Source: JBGCDD01 sp045105075
GTDB lineage: Bacteria; Pseudomonadota; Alphaproteobacteria; Rhodobacterales; Rhodobacteraceae
NCBI GenBank assembly: GCA_045105075.1
Contig: JBGCDD010000186.1
Span: forward strand, 1 to 49,868
Direction: 5' to 3'
DNA: 49,868 nucleotides
The position numbers and the translations under genes are program-made. Shown in pieces: positions 34,639 through 43,213 of this stretch. The first letter of the stretch is position 1. Each line of letters opens with the position of its first letter. Below the pieces are notes generated by a model. It did no database searches and was not told the origin of the DNA. It saw nothing but the letters and a program-made list of their open reading frames with translations.

Positions 34639-36455
34639 GCCTAATATTTTAAACGCCTGTCTTGAGACTTGAAGTTGTATCAGCTTTGGATGTGGCCTCG
34701 ATTGGTCATTTTTTTAACTCCGCTTGTCGGATGCCGCTTGCCTCGTTCGGTTCACAAAGACGTAGGTGAGCTAGCCGTATGCTTCTTGTGATATGAGCAT
34801 TTCGATGTCTTTCATCATTGGCTTGAACCTACTGGTATGAACTCGATTACCTCCGCGAAATTAGTCTAGTTTTATTCAGGTTTTGGTCTGTGTCCAAACT
34901 ATGGGCATATTCCCCGGATGTCAGATCAATAAGTCTCGTTTGTCACGCGGCGAGCCCCGCAAATGGGCTTTGGCTTGGAGCCTCGACCAAATTGCCCAGC
35001 GGTTGCCATTGGGGTATCCCGCGCCCAAGACCGATCTGAAGCCATCCATCAGTCCTTTTTCCGCTAAGGCCTCGGTGTGCGGCGCCGCGAACTGTGTGCC
35101 TGCCTGCGCTCTGTCCACGCGAGTTCACGCCATCACGATCCCTTGTCATCGCTGCCTTAAAGCGATTTTCGGGCAAAGATTTTCATAGGTTTGCATGTGT
35201 GAGGGGGCGTTGATCCGCGGTCTGAAAAGCCCGGCTATCGGGACGGTCGTTTAACGCAAACCCTGATCTCTCCTTTTGTTAATTTTGCCCCCAATGCCGG
35301 GTCACCGTGATGGTCCGTGCCCGAAACAACCGCCGCGCACTTGCTGGACATGATGGCGAAGTTGGGTGGGATGCTATCGCCACGTCTATTGCAAAGTCGT
35401 CGGAGTTTCAGTGCAAATCGGTGACCCGGGAGTGGAGTAAAAAACCGCTCTACTTTACCTGATTGGTTTCTCGAGACTGGGTCGCAGACGTGTTCGGATC
35501 GGCAAGTGGCTGATCGACGGCAACTCTGAACCCACCATCCGACGCACTGCAGGTTGACCCTGGCAAGGCGTTGCCCGCACACCAGTACGGATGAGAACGA
35601 CAGGCAAAATGGAATTCTGGCCGATCATAACAAAGCTGCAAAATGGGTTCATAAACACGATCCCCTCTGACTTCATGCGGTGTCGCAGGCCAACCCAAAA
35701 CGCGGTGAGAAATTGAAACTGTCTGGTGCGCGCTTCAATTTATTCTGTGTCGTTCCAATCTCAGCTTCGCCGATGGCCGGGGTCGTTTAGGCGTCGAGGC
35801 GACTGGAATGGTCTCTATCAGACTGGAAAGGCAGAAGTATGCTCTGGTGACCCCAATCGTCAGTGCAGAGGCTGTTTCGATCGGTTTGGACTGCATCGGA
35901 CAACCAAGAGTTTTGAGTTGGCGTGTCTTTGGTTTCGACGCACTTTGATCGAGGGCTTGTTGGCACCATGACGCAGATCTGTACGCTGAGCGCCATAAGA
36001 AGACCCAATCGGAACCGAGCCAAACATATCCAATGGTTCTGAATGCGAGAAGCCACCACACGCGATTTTAAGTCTTCGCCTATAACCGGATGGTGATTGA
36101 ATGGAAATCTGACGAAAGAGCCTGTTACTGGAAAAAATCGAATGGCTCCAGATAGATGAGAGAGGTCGAGCCTTCGAAACCGGTGGTACGTGAGGTTGAG
36201 ATCACCTGTCCTCACAAGCGTCGCACAGGCCAGTCAGGCAGGGCCAATCGCGGGCAACAGATGATCTGGCGGCATTTGGTCCTTGAGCAAAAACTGATGA
36301 AAGAACGGCGTTTGTGTCGCCTGTTTTGTGCCCATCATCGCGATAAATGTGCCGGTATCACGGCACGGATTGAAGAGGCGTCCAGTGTTTAAACAAGCGG
36401 CGTTTTTCAACACAATTGGCTCGAAGCAGACCATTGCATTGACGTTGGTGGGTCA
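34639..36455. other. 1.8 kb decayed, gene-poor region
   Basis: Only short open stretches in changing frames occur, none with a convincing start or domain. A fragment of an IS1182-like transposase lies near its right end on the minus strand. I take it as degraded accessory DNA at the boundary between the flagellar segment and the accA side. Confidence 0.65.
36234..36338 (-). pseudogene. 5' fragment of an IS1182-like transposase
   Basis: Reading the minus strand from 36338 gives MMGTKQATQTPFFHQFLL and then KDQMPPDHLLPAI before a stop. This resembles the very N-terminus of IS1182-family transposases, where a Phe-rich segment and a PxDHLLR motif precede the first helices. The rest of the transposase cannot be followed downstream, so it is a remnant. 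No terminal inverted repeats were found by eye. Confidence 0.5.
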
Positions 36456-36459
36456 ATGC
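36436..36459. promoter_or_regulatory. Perfect 8-bp inverted repeat over the GntR gene start
   Basis: GCATTGAC and GTCAATGC flank an 8-base loop, and the right arm contains the ATG at 36456. This is a natural candidate for autoregulation by the GntR-type protein. Binding here would also occlude the start region. Confidence 0.5.
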
Positions 36460-37121
36460 GCGCAGATACGCAAATGATGACCGCCCGACCAACAGACGCC
36501 GCCACTGCCGCGCATGATCGAATTTACCGCGCTTTGCGAACGCGCATCATGCATGGCGACATTGCGCCGGGGCAGGCGCTGACGTTGCGCGGCATTGGCA
36601 AAACATATGACGTGTCGATGACCCCTGCGCGCGAGGCTTTGCGCCGTCTTGTGGCAGAAGGCGCCCTGTTTTTGTCAAGTTCGGGTCGTGTGTCGACACC
36701 GGAGCTCAGCAACGAGCGGATCGAAGAACTGGCGGCTTTGCGTGCCTTGCTTGAGGTTGAGTTGGCCAGTCGGGCCTTGCCGCGGGCCCATATGGCGTTG
36801 ATCGATCGGCTCTACGCGATCAATGCGACAGTCGCCGATATGGTGCTGCACCGAGATGCTGTGGGCTATATTCGCAGCAATCTTGAGTTTCACCGCACGC
36901 TTTACCTGCGTGCCCAAGCCCCTGCTATTTTGGCGATGGCGGAAACGGTCTGGTTGCAAATGGGGCCGACAATGCGCGCGCTTTATGGTCGATTGCGCCG
37001 CACCGAGGCGCCGCAATACCATAAGCTGATTATCGCAGCGCTGAAAGCGGGGGACGAACCTGGGCTGCGTTTGGCTGTGCGTTCGGATGTGACGCAAGGC
37101 CTGCGAATGCTGACGACCTGA
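36456..37121 (+). CDS. GntR-family transcriptional regulator (FCD type)
   Basis: The 221-residue protein has a winged HTH (about 20-75; HDRIYRALRTRIMHGDIAPGQALTLRGIGKTYDVSMTPAREALRRLVAEGAL) and an all-helical FCD ligand domain. The latter carries the expected metal/ligand positions (RSNLEFHRTLYL, QYHKLIIAAL). FCD regulators usually control use of organic or amino acids. Two ATGs at 36474 and 36477 are alternative starts; I kept 36456 because GGTGGG precedes it, though it lies inside a palindrome. It ends five bases before the convergent accA stop, so no target is obvious. Confidence 0.85.
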   Translation: MRADTQMMTARPTDAATAAHDRIYRALRTRIMHGDIAPGQALTLRGIGKTYDVSMTPAREALRRLVAEGALFLSSSGRVSTPELSNERIEELAALRALLEVELASRALPRAHMALIDRLYAINATVADMVLHRDAVGYIRSNLEFHRTLYLRAQAPAILAMAETVWLQMGPTMRALYGRLRRTEAPQYHKLIIAALKAGDEPGLRLAVRSDVTQGLRMLTT

Positions 37122-37125
37122 CGGG

Positions 37126-38088
37126 TCAGGCGGCCAACCCTCTTGTGCCGATCTCGAGGAATTTCGCGCGCCGTTGGGCGATCAATGTGGCACCGTCCAA
37201 GCCGTCCATCGCGCCCAGCATGTCACCGATGGCCCGCCGTACTGCGTCCAAGGTGGCCGGTGAGTTGCGATGTGCGCCCCCCAGCGGTTCCGGAATGATA
37301 CGGTCGACGACACCCAAACTGATCAAATCCTGAGCGGTTAGGCGCATGGCTTCGGCGGCCTCGCGCATCTTTTCGGCGTCTTTCCAAAGGATTGAGGCGC
37401 AGCCCTCGGGCGTGATCACGGAATAGACCGAGTGTTCGAGCATCGCGACCTTGTTGGCCGACGCAAAGGCAACCGCCCCGCCCGAGCCACCTTCGCCGAT
37501 GATCACGCTGAGCAGCGGCACCGGGATTTGCAGGCAGGTTTCTGTCGAGCGGGCAATGGCCTCGGATTGCCCGCGCTCTTCTGCGCCCTTGCCCGGATAG
37601 GCGCCGGGTGTGTCCACCAAGGTGATGACGGGAAGGCCAAAGCGACCGGCCAATTGCATCAAACGGATGGCTTTGCGGTATCCTTCGGGCCGCGCCATGC
37701 CAAAATTCCGCAGGATCCGCGATTTGGTGTCACTGCCCTTTTCGTGGCCGATCACCATGACAGGCGTGTCATTAAACCTGGCCAATCCACCCATCACGGC
37801 CTGGTCATCTGCAAAGTTTCGATCGCCGGCCAAGGGCGTGAAATCTGTGAACAATGCGTCGATGTAGTCACCGCAATGCGGCCGATCCGCGTGGCGCGCA
37901 ACCTGGCATTTGCGCCAGGGCGTCAGGTTTTTATATAGATCTTCGAGCATGATCGAGGCTTTTTGGTCCAGAGCGACGGCCTCGGCCTCCACGTCCATTT
38001 CCTCGTTGGCGCGCGCAAGTGCGCGCAGCTCTTCGGCTTTGCCTTCGATTTCAGCCAAAGGTTTTTCGAAATCCAGATATTGTGTCAC
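37126..38088 (-). CDS. accA: Acetyl-CoA carboxylase carboxyltransferase subunit alpha
   Basis: AccA with AccD transfers carboxyl from biotin to acetyl-CoA to give malonyl-CoA for fatty acid synthesis. The 320-residue product shows family segments such as FEKPLAEIEGKAEELRALA, PHCGDYIDALFTDFTPLAGDR, GRFGLPVITLVDTPGAYPGKGAEERGQ, EGGSGGAVAFASANKV and TPEGCASILWKDA. I chose the GTG start at 38088 because GGGAGA precedes it and the length matches; reading upstream adds a long non-family stretch. Confidence 0.95.
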   Translation of the reverse strand: MTQYLDFEKPLAEIEGKAEELRALARANEEMDVEAEAVALDQKASIMLEDLYKNLTPWRKCQVARHADRPHCGDYIDALFTDFTPLAGDRNFADDQAVMGGLARFNDTPVMVIGHEKGSDTKSRILRNFGMARPEGYRKAIRLMQLAGRFGLPVITLVDTPGAYPGKGAEERGQSEAIARSTETCLQIPVPLLSVIIGEGGSGGAVAFASANKVAMLEHSVYSVITPEGCASILWKDAEKMREAAEAMRLTAQDLISLGVVDRIIPEPLGGAHRNSPATLDAVRRAIGDMLGAMDGLDGATLIAQRRAKFLEIGTRGLAA

Positions 38089-38225
38089 GGGCGCGTTCTC
38101 CCTGTTGTTGGGCGCTATATGCCCATGCCGACTTGAAATTGCAATTCGCGCTCCGAGCGCAAGTGAGCAAGATTTGTCGAATGGCCCCATGTTAGCCATC
38201 TCATAGAGTTCACAGAAGCAGTGCC

Positions 38226-39065
38226 ATGACCCAAAATTACGAAGACCGATTGCGCCGGGTGGTGCAGTATATTCATGACAATCCGGCGGGCGATCTTTCG
38301 TTGGACAAGCTGGCGGATGTCGCGGCGTTGTCACGGTTTCATTGGCACCGGATCTTTCATGCGATGATGGGCGAGACATGTGCCCATGCTGTTCGGCGCA
38401 TTCGGGCACATCGCGCCGCGTTTTGGCTGTTGGACAGTTCAGAGCCAGTGGCGCGGATTGCGGCGCGTGCCGGCTATGACAACGAGCAGAGCTTCGCGCG
38501 CATCTTTCGTGAATTCTATGGGCAAACGCCGGCTGCATTTCGTGTGGCGGGGACGTTGCCCTGTTTTTCGATAACCTTCAAAACAGGAGAGACAACCATG
38601 TACAATGTTGACATCAAAGAACTTCCCGAAGCGCGGCTGGCGGGCCTTAGCCACAAAGGCCCTTACCACGAGATTTCGCGATCTTATGAACAGGTCACAG
38701 CGATCTTTGGCGCACGTGGGCTTTGGCCCCAATCGCGTGGCATGGTGGCGGTGTTTTACGACGACCCAACCGCCGTTGCGCCCTCCGAGCTGCGCAGTCT
38801 GGCGGGAATTTCTGTGATGCCTTCGGTTGAATTGCCGCGAGATCTGGAAGAGAGGATGCTGCCAGCGGGGCGACACGCGGTCTTGCGTTTGAAGGGGCCT
38901 TACACCGGGCTACAGGCCGCTTACAATTTTCTTTACGGTCAGTGGTTTGCGGCAAGCGGCGAAGAACCCGGCGATGGGCCTTCCTTCGAGATGTATCTCA
39001 ATTCACCCATGGACACGGCGCCAGCCGAACTGTTGACCGATATTTGCGCGCCGCTGCGGTCGTAG
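38226..39065 (+). CDS. AraC-family regulator with GyrI-like effector domain
   Basis: The 279-residue protein has an N-terminal AraC DNA-binding domain with two helix-turn-helix units (about 8-105; LSLDKLADVAALSRFHWHRIFHAMMGET, then VARIAARAGYDNEQSFARIFREFYG). A C-terminal GyrI-like/SOUL-type small-molecule domain follows (about 125-279; VDIKELPEARLAGLSHKGPYHEI, FEMYLNSPMDT). This layout is shared with Rob/SbmC-like multidrug or stress regulators. It diverges from accA across 137 bp. Confidence 0.85.
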   Translation: MTQNYEDRLRRVVQYIHDNPAGDLSLDKLADVAALSRFHWHRIFHAMMGETCAHAVRRIRAHRAAFWLLDSSEPVARIAARAGYDNEQSFARIFREFYGQTPAAFRVAGTLPCFSITFKTGETTMYNVDIKELPEARLAGLSHKGPYHEISRSYEQVTAIFGARGLWPQSRGMVAVFYDDPTAVAPSELRSLAGISVMPSVELPRDLEERMLPAGRHAVLRLKGPYTGLQAAYNFLYGQWFAASGEEPGDGPSFEMYLNSPMDTAPAELLTDICAPLRS

Positions 39066-39072
39066 TTGCTGA

Positions 39073-39666
39073 TCAGGGCCACAGCACTGGATAAAGCGAG
39101 GCCACAAGCAACCCTGCCATCGTCCAATTGAACGCGCGCAGACGGTCAGGATTGGTCAAAAAGCGCGCCATTTGCTGCCCGATCACGGTCCAGGAGCTGA
39201 CGGCGGGCAGGTTCACCGCGCCAAAGATAGCGGCCACCATCAGCACACCTGCGAAGCTCTGACTGGGCGAATAGACCGATATTGCGGTGACGGCCATGAA
39301 CCACGCCTTGGGGTTGACCCATTGAAAGGCGGCGGCTTGCAAAAAGGAAAAGGGGCGTGCGGTTGACGTACGCCCCACCGATGGAGCTGCGGTGGCGATT
39401 TTCCAGGCAAGATATAAAAGGTAAAGCACCGCGAGAAGCGTGAGGACGTCATGGGTGATCGGATAGCGATCAAAAACCTGCGACAGGCCCGCGCCCATCA
39501 AAATCACCATCAGAACAAAGCCCAAGGCCACGCCGAGCATATGTGGAATTGTTCGGCGGAACCCGAAATTGGCCCCCGACGCCATCAGCATCAGATTGTT
39601 GGGGCCCGGGGTGATCGAGGACACAAACGCGAAGATCACGAGGCCGAAAAGCAGATCTAGGGTCAT
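39073..39666 (-). CDS. LysE/RhtB-family exporter
   Basis: The 197-residue protein has about six hydrophobic segments and the family start FAFVSSITPGPNNLMLMASG, plus FQWVNPKAWFMAVTAIS in the middle. LysE/RhtB proteins export amino acids and related solutes across the inner membrane; the substrate is unknown. The ATG at 39666 gives the natural start (MTLDLLFGL). It is convergent with the AraC/GyrI regulator, only seven bases apart. Confidence 0.85.
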   Translation of the reverse strand: MTLDLLFGLVIFAFVSSITPGPNNLMLMASGANFGFRRTIPHMLGVALGFVLMVILMGAGLSQVFDRYPITHDVLTLLAVLYLLYLAWKIATAAPSVGRTSTARPFSFLQAAAFQWVNPKAWFMAVTAISVYSPSQSFAGVLMVAAIFGAVNLPAVSSWTVIGQQMARFLTNPDRLRAFNWTMAGLLVASLYPVLWP

Positions 39667-39821
39667 GTGCGTCACGTCTCAGCGCTTGTCGGGAACAGAT
39701 GAGGGGATGTTTGCGCAAAGTTCAGGGTCAAGTGCAACCGATTGCGTGTGGCGGGCGCAAAGGGGTGTGGCGATAGCCGGTGCGATGTGCCCGTTTGGAA
39801 GGTGGTGCGTGGACTTTTCTT

Positions 39822-39853
39822 GCCTCCGGCGGGGATATTTTTGGCAAGAGGAA
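39822..39853. repeat. Rhodobacterales-type intergenic repeat, copy A
   Basis: A 32-base unit starting GCCTCCGGCGGGG and ending GGCAAGAGGAA matches the unit at 42150-42181 at 30 of 32 positions. A diverged relative lies in the palindromic element at 3763-3793. It sits between the LysE-type gene and mcl1. Confidence 0.8.
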
Positions 39854-39873
39854 AAGGGGGCGGCTGGCCCCCT
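39852..39873 (-). terminator. Likely intrinsic terminator of mcl1
   Basis: On the minus strand a 6-bp G/C stem (GGGGG/CCCCC plus one A-T pair, 7-base loop) ends 20 bases past the mcl1 stop and runs into TTTTCC. The T-run is short, so strength is uncertain. Confidence 0.45.
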
Positions 39874-39892
39874 GATCCAGGTTTCAACGTCT

Positions 39893-40849
39893 TCAGCCAG
39901 CGATCATTTCAGATTGGCGCACGATGACTTCGGCCTGTTTGATCGAGGCGATGTCGACGAGGCGGCCTTTGTATACGGTTGCCCCTTCGCCGTTGGCCTT
40001 GGCCTGTTCCATGGCTGCGAGGATTTCGCGGGCTTCGGCGACTGCTTCGGCAGAGGGGGTGAACACTTCGTTGGACAGGGCCACTTGCTTTGGGTGGATC
40101 GCCCATTTGCCGACCATGCCCAATGTGGCGGAACGCCGGGCTTGTGCACGAAAGCCTTCATCGTCAGAAAAGTCGCCAAACGGGCCGTCGACGGGCAGCA
40201 CGCCATGGGTTCGGCAGGCGGCGACGATCGCGGCTTGTGCCCAATGCCAGGGATCGGACCAGTGTTTTTGGCCGTCTTGCAGCATGTAGTAATTTTCTTG
40301 GGTGCCGCCGATGCCTGTTGTTTGCATGCCCATTGAGGCGGCGAAATCGGCGGCGCCCAGGCTCATGGCTTGGAGGCGGGGTGAGCTGGCGGCGATGTCT
40401 TCCACATGGGCGATACCGGCAGCGGATTCGATGATGACTTCGAAGCCGAGGCGTTTGCTGCGCCCTTTTGCGGCCTCGGCGGCGGTGACAAGTGCGTCGA
40501 CGGCATAGACATCAGCAGCGCAGCCGACTTTTGGGATCATGATTTGATCAAGCCGGTCGCTGCCTTGTTCGATCAGGTCGATCACGTCACGATACCAATG
40601 GGGTGTGTCGAGCCCGTTTATGCGTACCGACAAGGTTTTGGTGCCCCAGTCGATGTCGCTTAGGGCTTTGATCACATTGACGCGGGCGCTTTCCTTGTCA
40701 GAGGGGGCCACGGAGTCTTCGAGGTCGATGTTGATGACATCGGCGGCGCTGGACGCCATTTTTTCAAAGATCGCAGGGCGGGAGCCGGGGCCAAACAGCT
40801 GGCAACGGTTGGGGCGGGCCGGGGCGGCAGGCTGAAGGCGGAAGCTCAT
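39893..40849 (-). CDS. mcl1: L-malyl-CoA/beta-methylmalyl-CoA lyase
   Basis: The 318-residue product has the length of, and matches in remembered detail, the Rhodobacter Mcl1 enzyme. It begins MSFRLQPAAPARPNRCQLFG and has the HpcH/CitE fold with NIDLEDSVAP, FEVIIESAAGIAHVEDIA, MSLGAADFAASMGMQ and KWAIHPKQVALSNE. Mcl1 reversibly cleaves malyl-CoA to acetyl-CoA and glyoxylate and beta-methylmalyl-CoA to propionyl-CoA and glyoxylate, in the ethylmalonyl-CoA pathway. Its presence suggests acetate assimilation without the glyoxylate shunt. It diverges from dgcN across 276 bp. Confidence 0.94.
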   Translation of the reverse strand: MSFRLQPAAPARPNRCQLFGPGSRPAIFEKMASSAADVINIDLEDSVAPSDKESARVNVIKALSDIDWGTKTLSVRINGLDTPHWYRDVIDLIEQGSDRLDQIMIPKVGCAADVYAVDALVTAAEAAKGRSKRLGFEVIIESAAGIAHVEDIAASSPRLQAMSLGAADFAASMGMQTTGIGGTQENYYMLQDGQKHWSDPWHWAQAAIVAACRTHGVLPVDGPFGDFSDDEGFRAQARRSATLGMVGKWAIHPKQVALSNEVFTPSAEAVAEAREILAAMEQAKANGEGATVYKGRLVDIASIKQAEVIVRQSEMIAG

Positions 40850-41125
40850 GATGAGGCCTTTCGGGTAATGAAATTGCGGAACGCTTGGGCTTTGAGGTAT
40901 TAAATTGCGTGAGGCCGTGCAAGCGCTATTGTGCAGGTGCAGCAATTGCCCAGTGCGTGTGGGCGAATCGACTTGGGTAGTGCTGGGTTTGTGCAAATTT
41001 CTGTAGCAGAAACGGAATTTGTTCGAAGAAAATTGCTTGAATTGGGATGTTGGCGGCTCAAAACGCGATACAGTTTGTCGGGTGCTGGGTTAGGATCGCA
41101 ACGTTTTCTGCAGGAGAGATGTGCG

Positions 41126-42127
41126 ATGATCGAGACCCCGTATCTTTTGTTCCTGGGCGATGCGCCCGATCAGTTGGCTGCCAAGGTGGCGCAAGGCATC
41201 AAGGACTGGCGTCCGGACAATGCGTTGGGGCAATTGCGTTTGCCGGGATGCGGTGCTGATGTGGGGCTGGGCGATCTGACCCTTGCCGAGGCGAAAGCAG
41301 CCGGGGCCAAAACCTTGGTGATTGGTGTGGCCAACCGAGGTGGTGTAATCAGTCAGGCGTGGAAAGATGTGCTGATCGCAGCGCTTGAGATGGGTTATGA
41401 TCTGGCGTCTGGCCTGCACAATCTGTTGCGTGACGAGGGTGATCTGGTTGCAGCGGCACAGATGCATGGTGGTACCTTGCATGATGTGCGGGTGCCGACG
41501 GTGGGATATCCAATTGCCAATGGCGTCAAGCGGACGGGCAAACGGGTGCTGGCGGTTGGGACCGATTGTTCGGTGGGTAAAATGTACACGGCGTTGGCCT
41601 TGGACGAGGCGATGCGTGCGGCTGGGATGAAAAGCACGTTCCGCGCCACTGGGCAGACGGGCATTTTGATCACGGGTCAAGGTGTGCCGCTGGATGCGGT
41701 GATTGCGGATTTTATGGCGGGGTCGGTCGAGTATTTGACGCCGAACAATGATGCGGATCACTGGGACATCATCGAAGGGCAAGGCAGTCTGTTCCATGTG
41801 TCTTATTCCGGCGTGACGATGGCGTTGATTCACGGTGGTCAGCCAGATGCGTTGATTTTGAGCCACGAGCCGTCGCGGGCGCATATGCGCGGTTTGCCGG
41901 GATACACTTTGCCGTCTTTGGAAGCGTTGCGCGATACGGCGTTGCCTTTGGCGCGGGTGGCAAACCCCGAGTGTCAGGTGGTGGGGATTTCTGTCAACAC
42001 GCAGCATATGAGTGAGGCGGAGGCTATTGACTACTTGGGCGAAGTTGAAACGCGCATGGGCTTGCCTACGGTTGATCCGTTTCGCCAAGGGGCTGAGCGG
42101 TTGGCGGCGGCGCTGGCGGCAGTGTAG
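41126..42127 (+). CDS. dgcN: DUF1611 protein, D-glutamate N-acetyltransferase DgcN family
   Basis: The 333-residue product is a DUF1611 protein with a P-loop-like GTDCSVGKM (145-152) and a RATGQTGILITGQGVPLD segment. It also carries SRAHMRGLPGYTLPS and VVGISVNTQHMSEAEA. In marine bacteria DgcN acetylates D-glutamate, and DgcA then converts N-acetyl-D-glutamate to the L form, allowing D-Glu catabolism. The gene pair order here is the same. GGAGA precedes the ATG at 41126; reading from 40931 runs through the divergent promoter region. The assignment is from family and context, not from a search. Confidence 0.8.
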   Translation: MIETPYLLFLGDAPDQLAAKVAQGIKDWRPDNALGQLRLPGCGADVGLGDLTLAEAKAAGAKTLVIGVANRGGVISQAWKDVLIAALEMGYDLASGLHNLLRDEGDLVAAAQMHGGTLHDVRVPTVGYPIANGVKRTGKRVLAVGTDCSVGKMYTALALDEAMRAAGMKSTFRATGQTGILITGQGVPLDAVIADFMAGSVEYLTPNNDADHWDIIEGQGSLFHVSYSGVTMALIHGGQPDALILSHEPSRAHMRGLPGYTLPSLEALRDTALPLARVANPECQVVGISVNTQHMSEAEAIDYLGEVETRMGLPTVDPFRQGAERLAAALAAV

Positions 42128-42149
42128 GTTTGGTTTTGCTGGGGTGGGA

Positions 42150-42181
42150 GCCTCCGGCGGGGATATTTGAGGCAAGAGGAA
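42150..42181. repeat. Rhodobacterales-type intergenic repeat, copy B
   Basis: This is the 30/32-identical partner of the unit at 39822-39853. It fills most of the dgcN-dgcA gap, and its AGAGGAA end runs straight into the dgcA ribosome-binding stretch. Confidence 0.8.
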
Positions 42182-42190
42182 GGCGCGGTT

Positions 42191-43156
42191 TTGGAGATTT
42201 CGGTAGACCGGGATGTGTTTGCTTTGGCGCAGGTGTTCACCATCTCGCGCGGCTCGCGCACTGAGGCCCAAGTTCTGAGCGCGCGGGTTGCTGAGGCGGA
42301 TCACAGTGGATGGGGCGAATGTGTGCCTTATGCGCGATATGGCGAGACGCTGGGTTCGGTTGAGGCGCAGATCCTTGGCTTGCCCGATCGGTTTTCGCGG
42401 GCGGATCTGGGAGAGCTTTTGCCAGCTGGTGCGGCGCGCAATGCGGTAGATTGTGCGCTTTGGGATCTGGAGGCCAAGCGGGCTGGATGCCGGGCGTGGG
42501 AACTTGCGGGCTTGGCTGCTCCGAGGGCCGAAGTTACGGCCTATACGCTGTCGTTGGATACGTCGGAAGCGATGCAGGCGCAGGCGGCCAAACATGCGTT
42601 TCGTCCCCTGTTGAAGATCAAACTTGGCACGCCGGATGACATGGTGCGTCTTGAAGCGGTGCGGACGGGGGCGCCGGACTCACGGATTATTGTCGATGCC
42701 AACGAGGGTTGGAGCGCCGAGATCTATGCAGATCTTGCGCCACATCTGGTGCGTTTGGGCGTGGATCTTGTGGAGCAGCCGCTGCCTGCGGGGGAAGACG
42801 AGGCGCTGATCGGGATGGCGCGTCCGGTTCCGGTTTGTGCGGATGAAAGCTGTCATGACCGGTCCAGTTTGGCGGATTTGGCGGGCAAATACGATGTTGT
42901 GAACATCAAGCTCGACAAGACAGGCGGGCTGACTGAGGCTTTGGCGTTGCGCGAGGCTGCCATCACCGCTGGATACGGCGTTATGGTGGGGTGCATGGTG
43001 GGGTCTTCGTTGGCGATGGCTCCGGCGGTATTATTGGCGCAAGGGGTTGGTTTTGTCGATTTGGATGGGCCGCTTTTGTTGGCGCAAGATCGCGACTCGG
43101 CTCTGGTTTATGATGAAAAGGGCGTGCATCCACCCCAGGCTGCTTTGTGGGGGTGA
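42191..43156 (+). CDS. dgcA: Enolase-superfamily N-acetyl-D-glutamate racemase DgcA (dipeptide-epimerase-like)
   Basis: The 321-residue product is a muconate-lactonising/epimerase subgroup enolase-superfamily enzyme. Its acid/base residues are in LLKIKLG (Lys142/Lys144) and VNIKLDK (Lys240). The metal ligands are Asp169 (VDANEGW), Glu195 (LVEQPLP) and Asp218 (CADES). Next to dgcN it is best read as DgcA; an L-Ala-D/L-Glu epimerase role is the alternative. I chose the TTG at 42191, which has AGGAAGG 7 bases before it; an earlier TTG at 42167 lies within the repeat. The use of TTG is unusual. Confidence 0.8.
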   Translation: MEISVDRDVFALAQVFTISRGSRTEAQVLSARVAEADHSGWGECVPYARYGETLGSVEAQILGLPDRFSRADLGELLPAGAARNAVDCALWDLEAKRAGCRAWELAGLAAPRAEVTAYTLSLDTSEAMQAQAAKHAFRPLLKIKLGTPDDMVRLEAVRTGAPDSRIIVDANEGWSAEIYADLAPHLVRLGVDLVEQPLPAGEDEALIGMARPVPVCADESCHDRSSLADLAGKYDVVNIKLDKTGGLTEALALREAAITAGYGVMVGCMVGSSLAMAPAVLLAQGVGFVDLDGPLLLAQDRDSALVYDEKGVHPPQAALWG

Positions 43157-43213
43157 GCCCTTGAATTGCTGCGCGGATCGCGCCACAACTTATGCTGATA
43201 GCGGAGATGGAAC

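Noticed and set aside
34883..35188. Open stretch containing IPCHR, like the active site of DNA-alkyltransferases
   Set aside because: The surrounding residues do not follow the family (no downstream RWG-type segment), there is no ribosome site and the region is decayed. A chance match is more likely.
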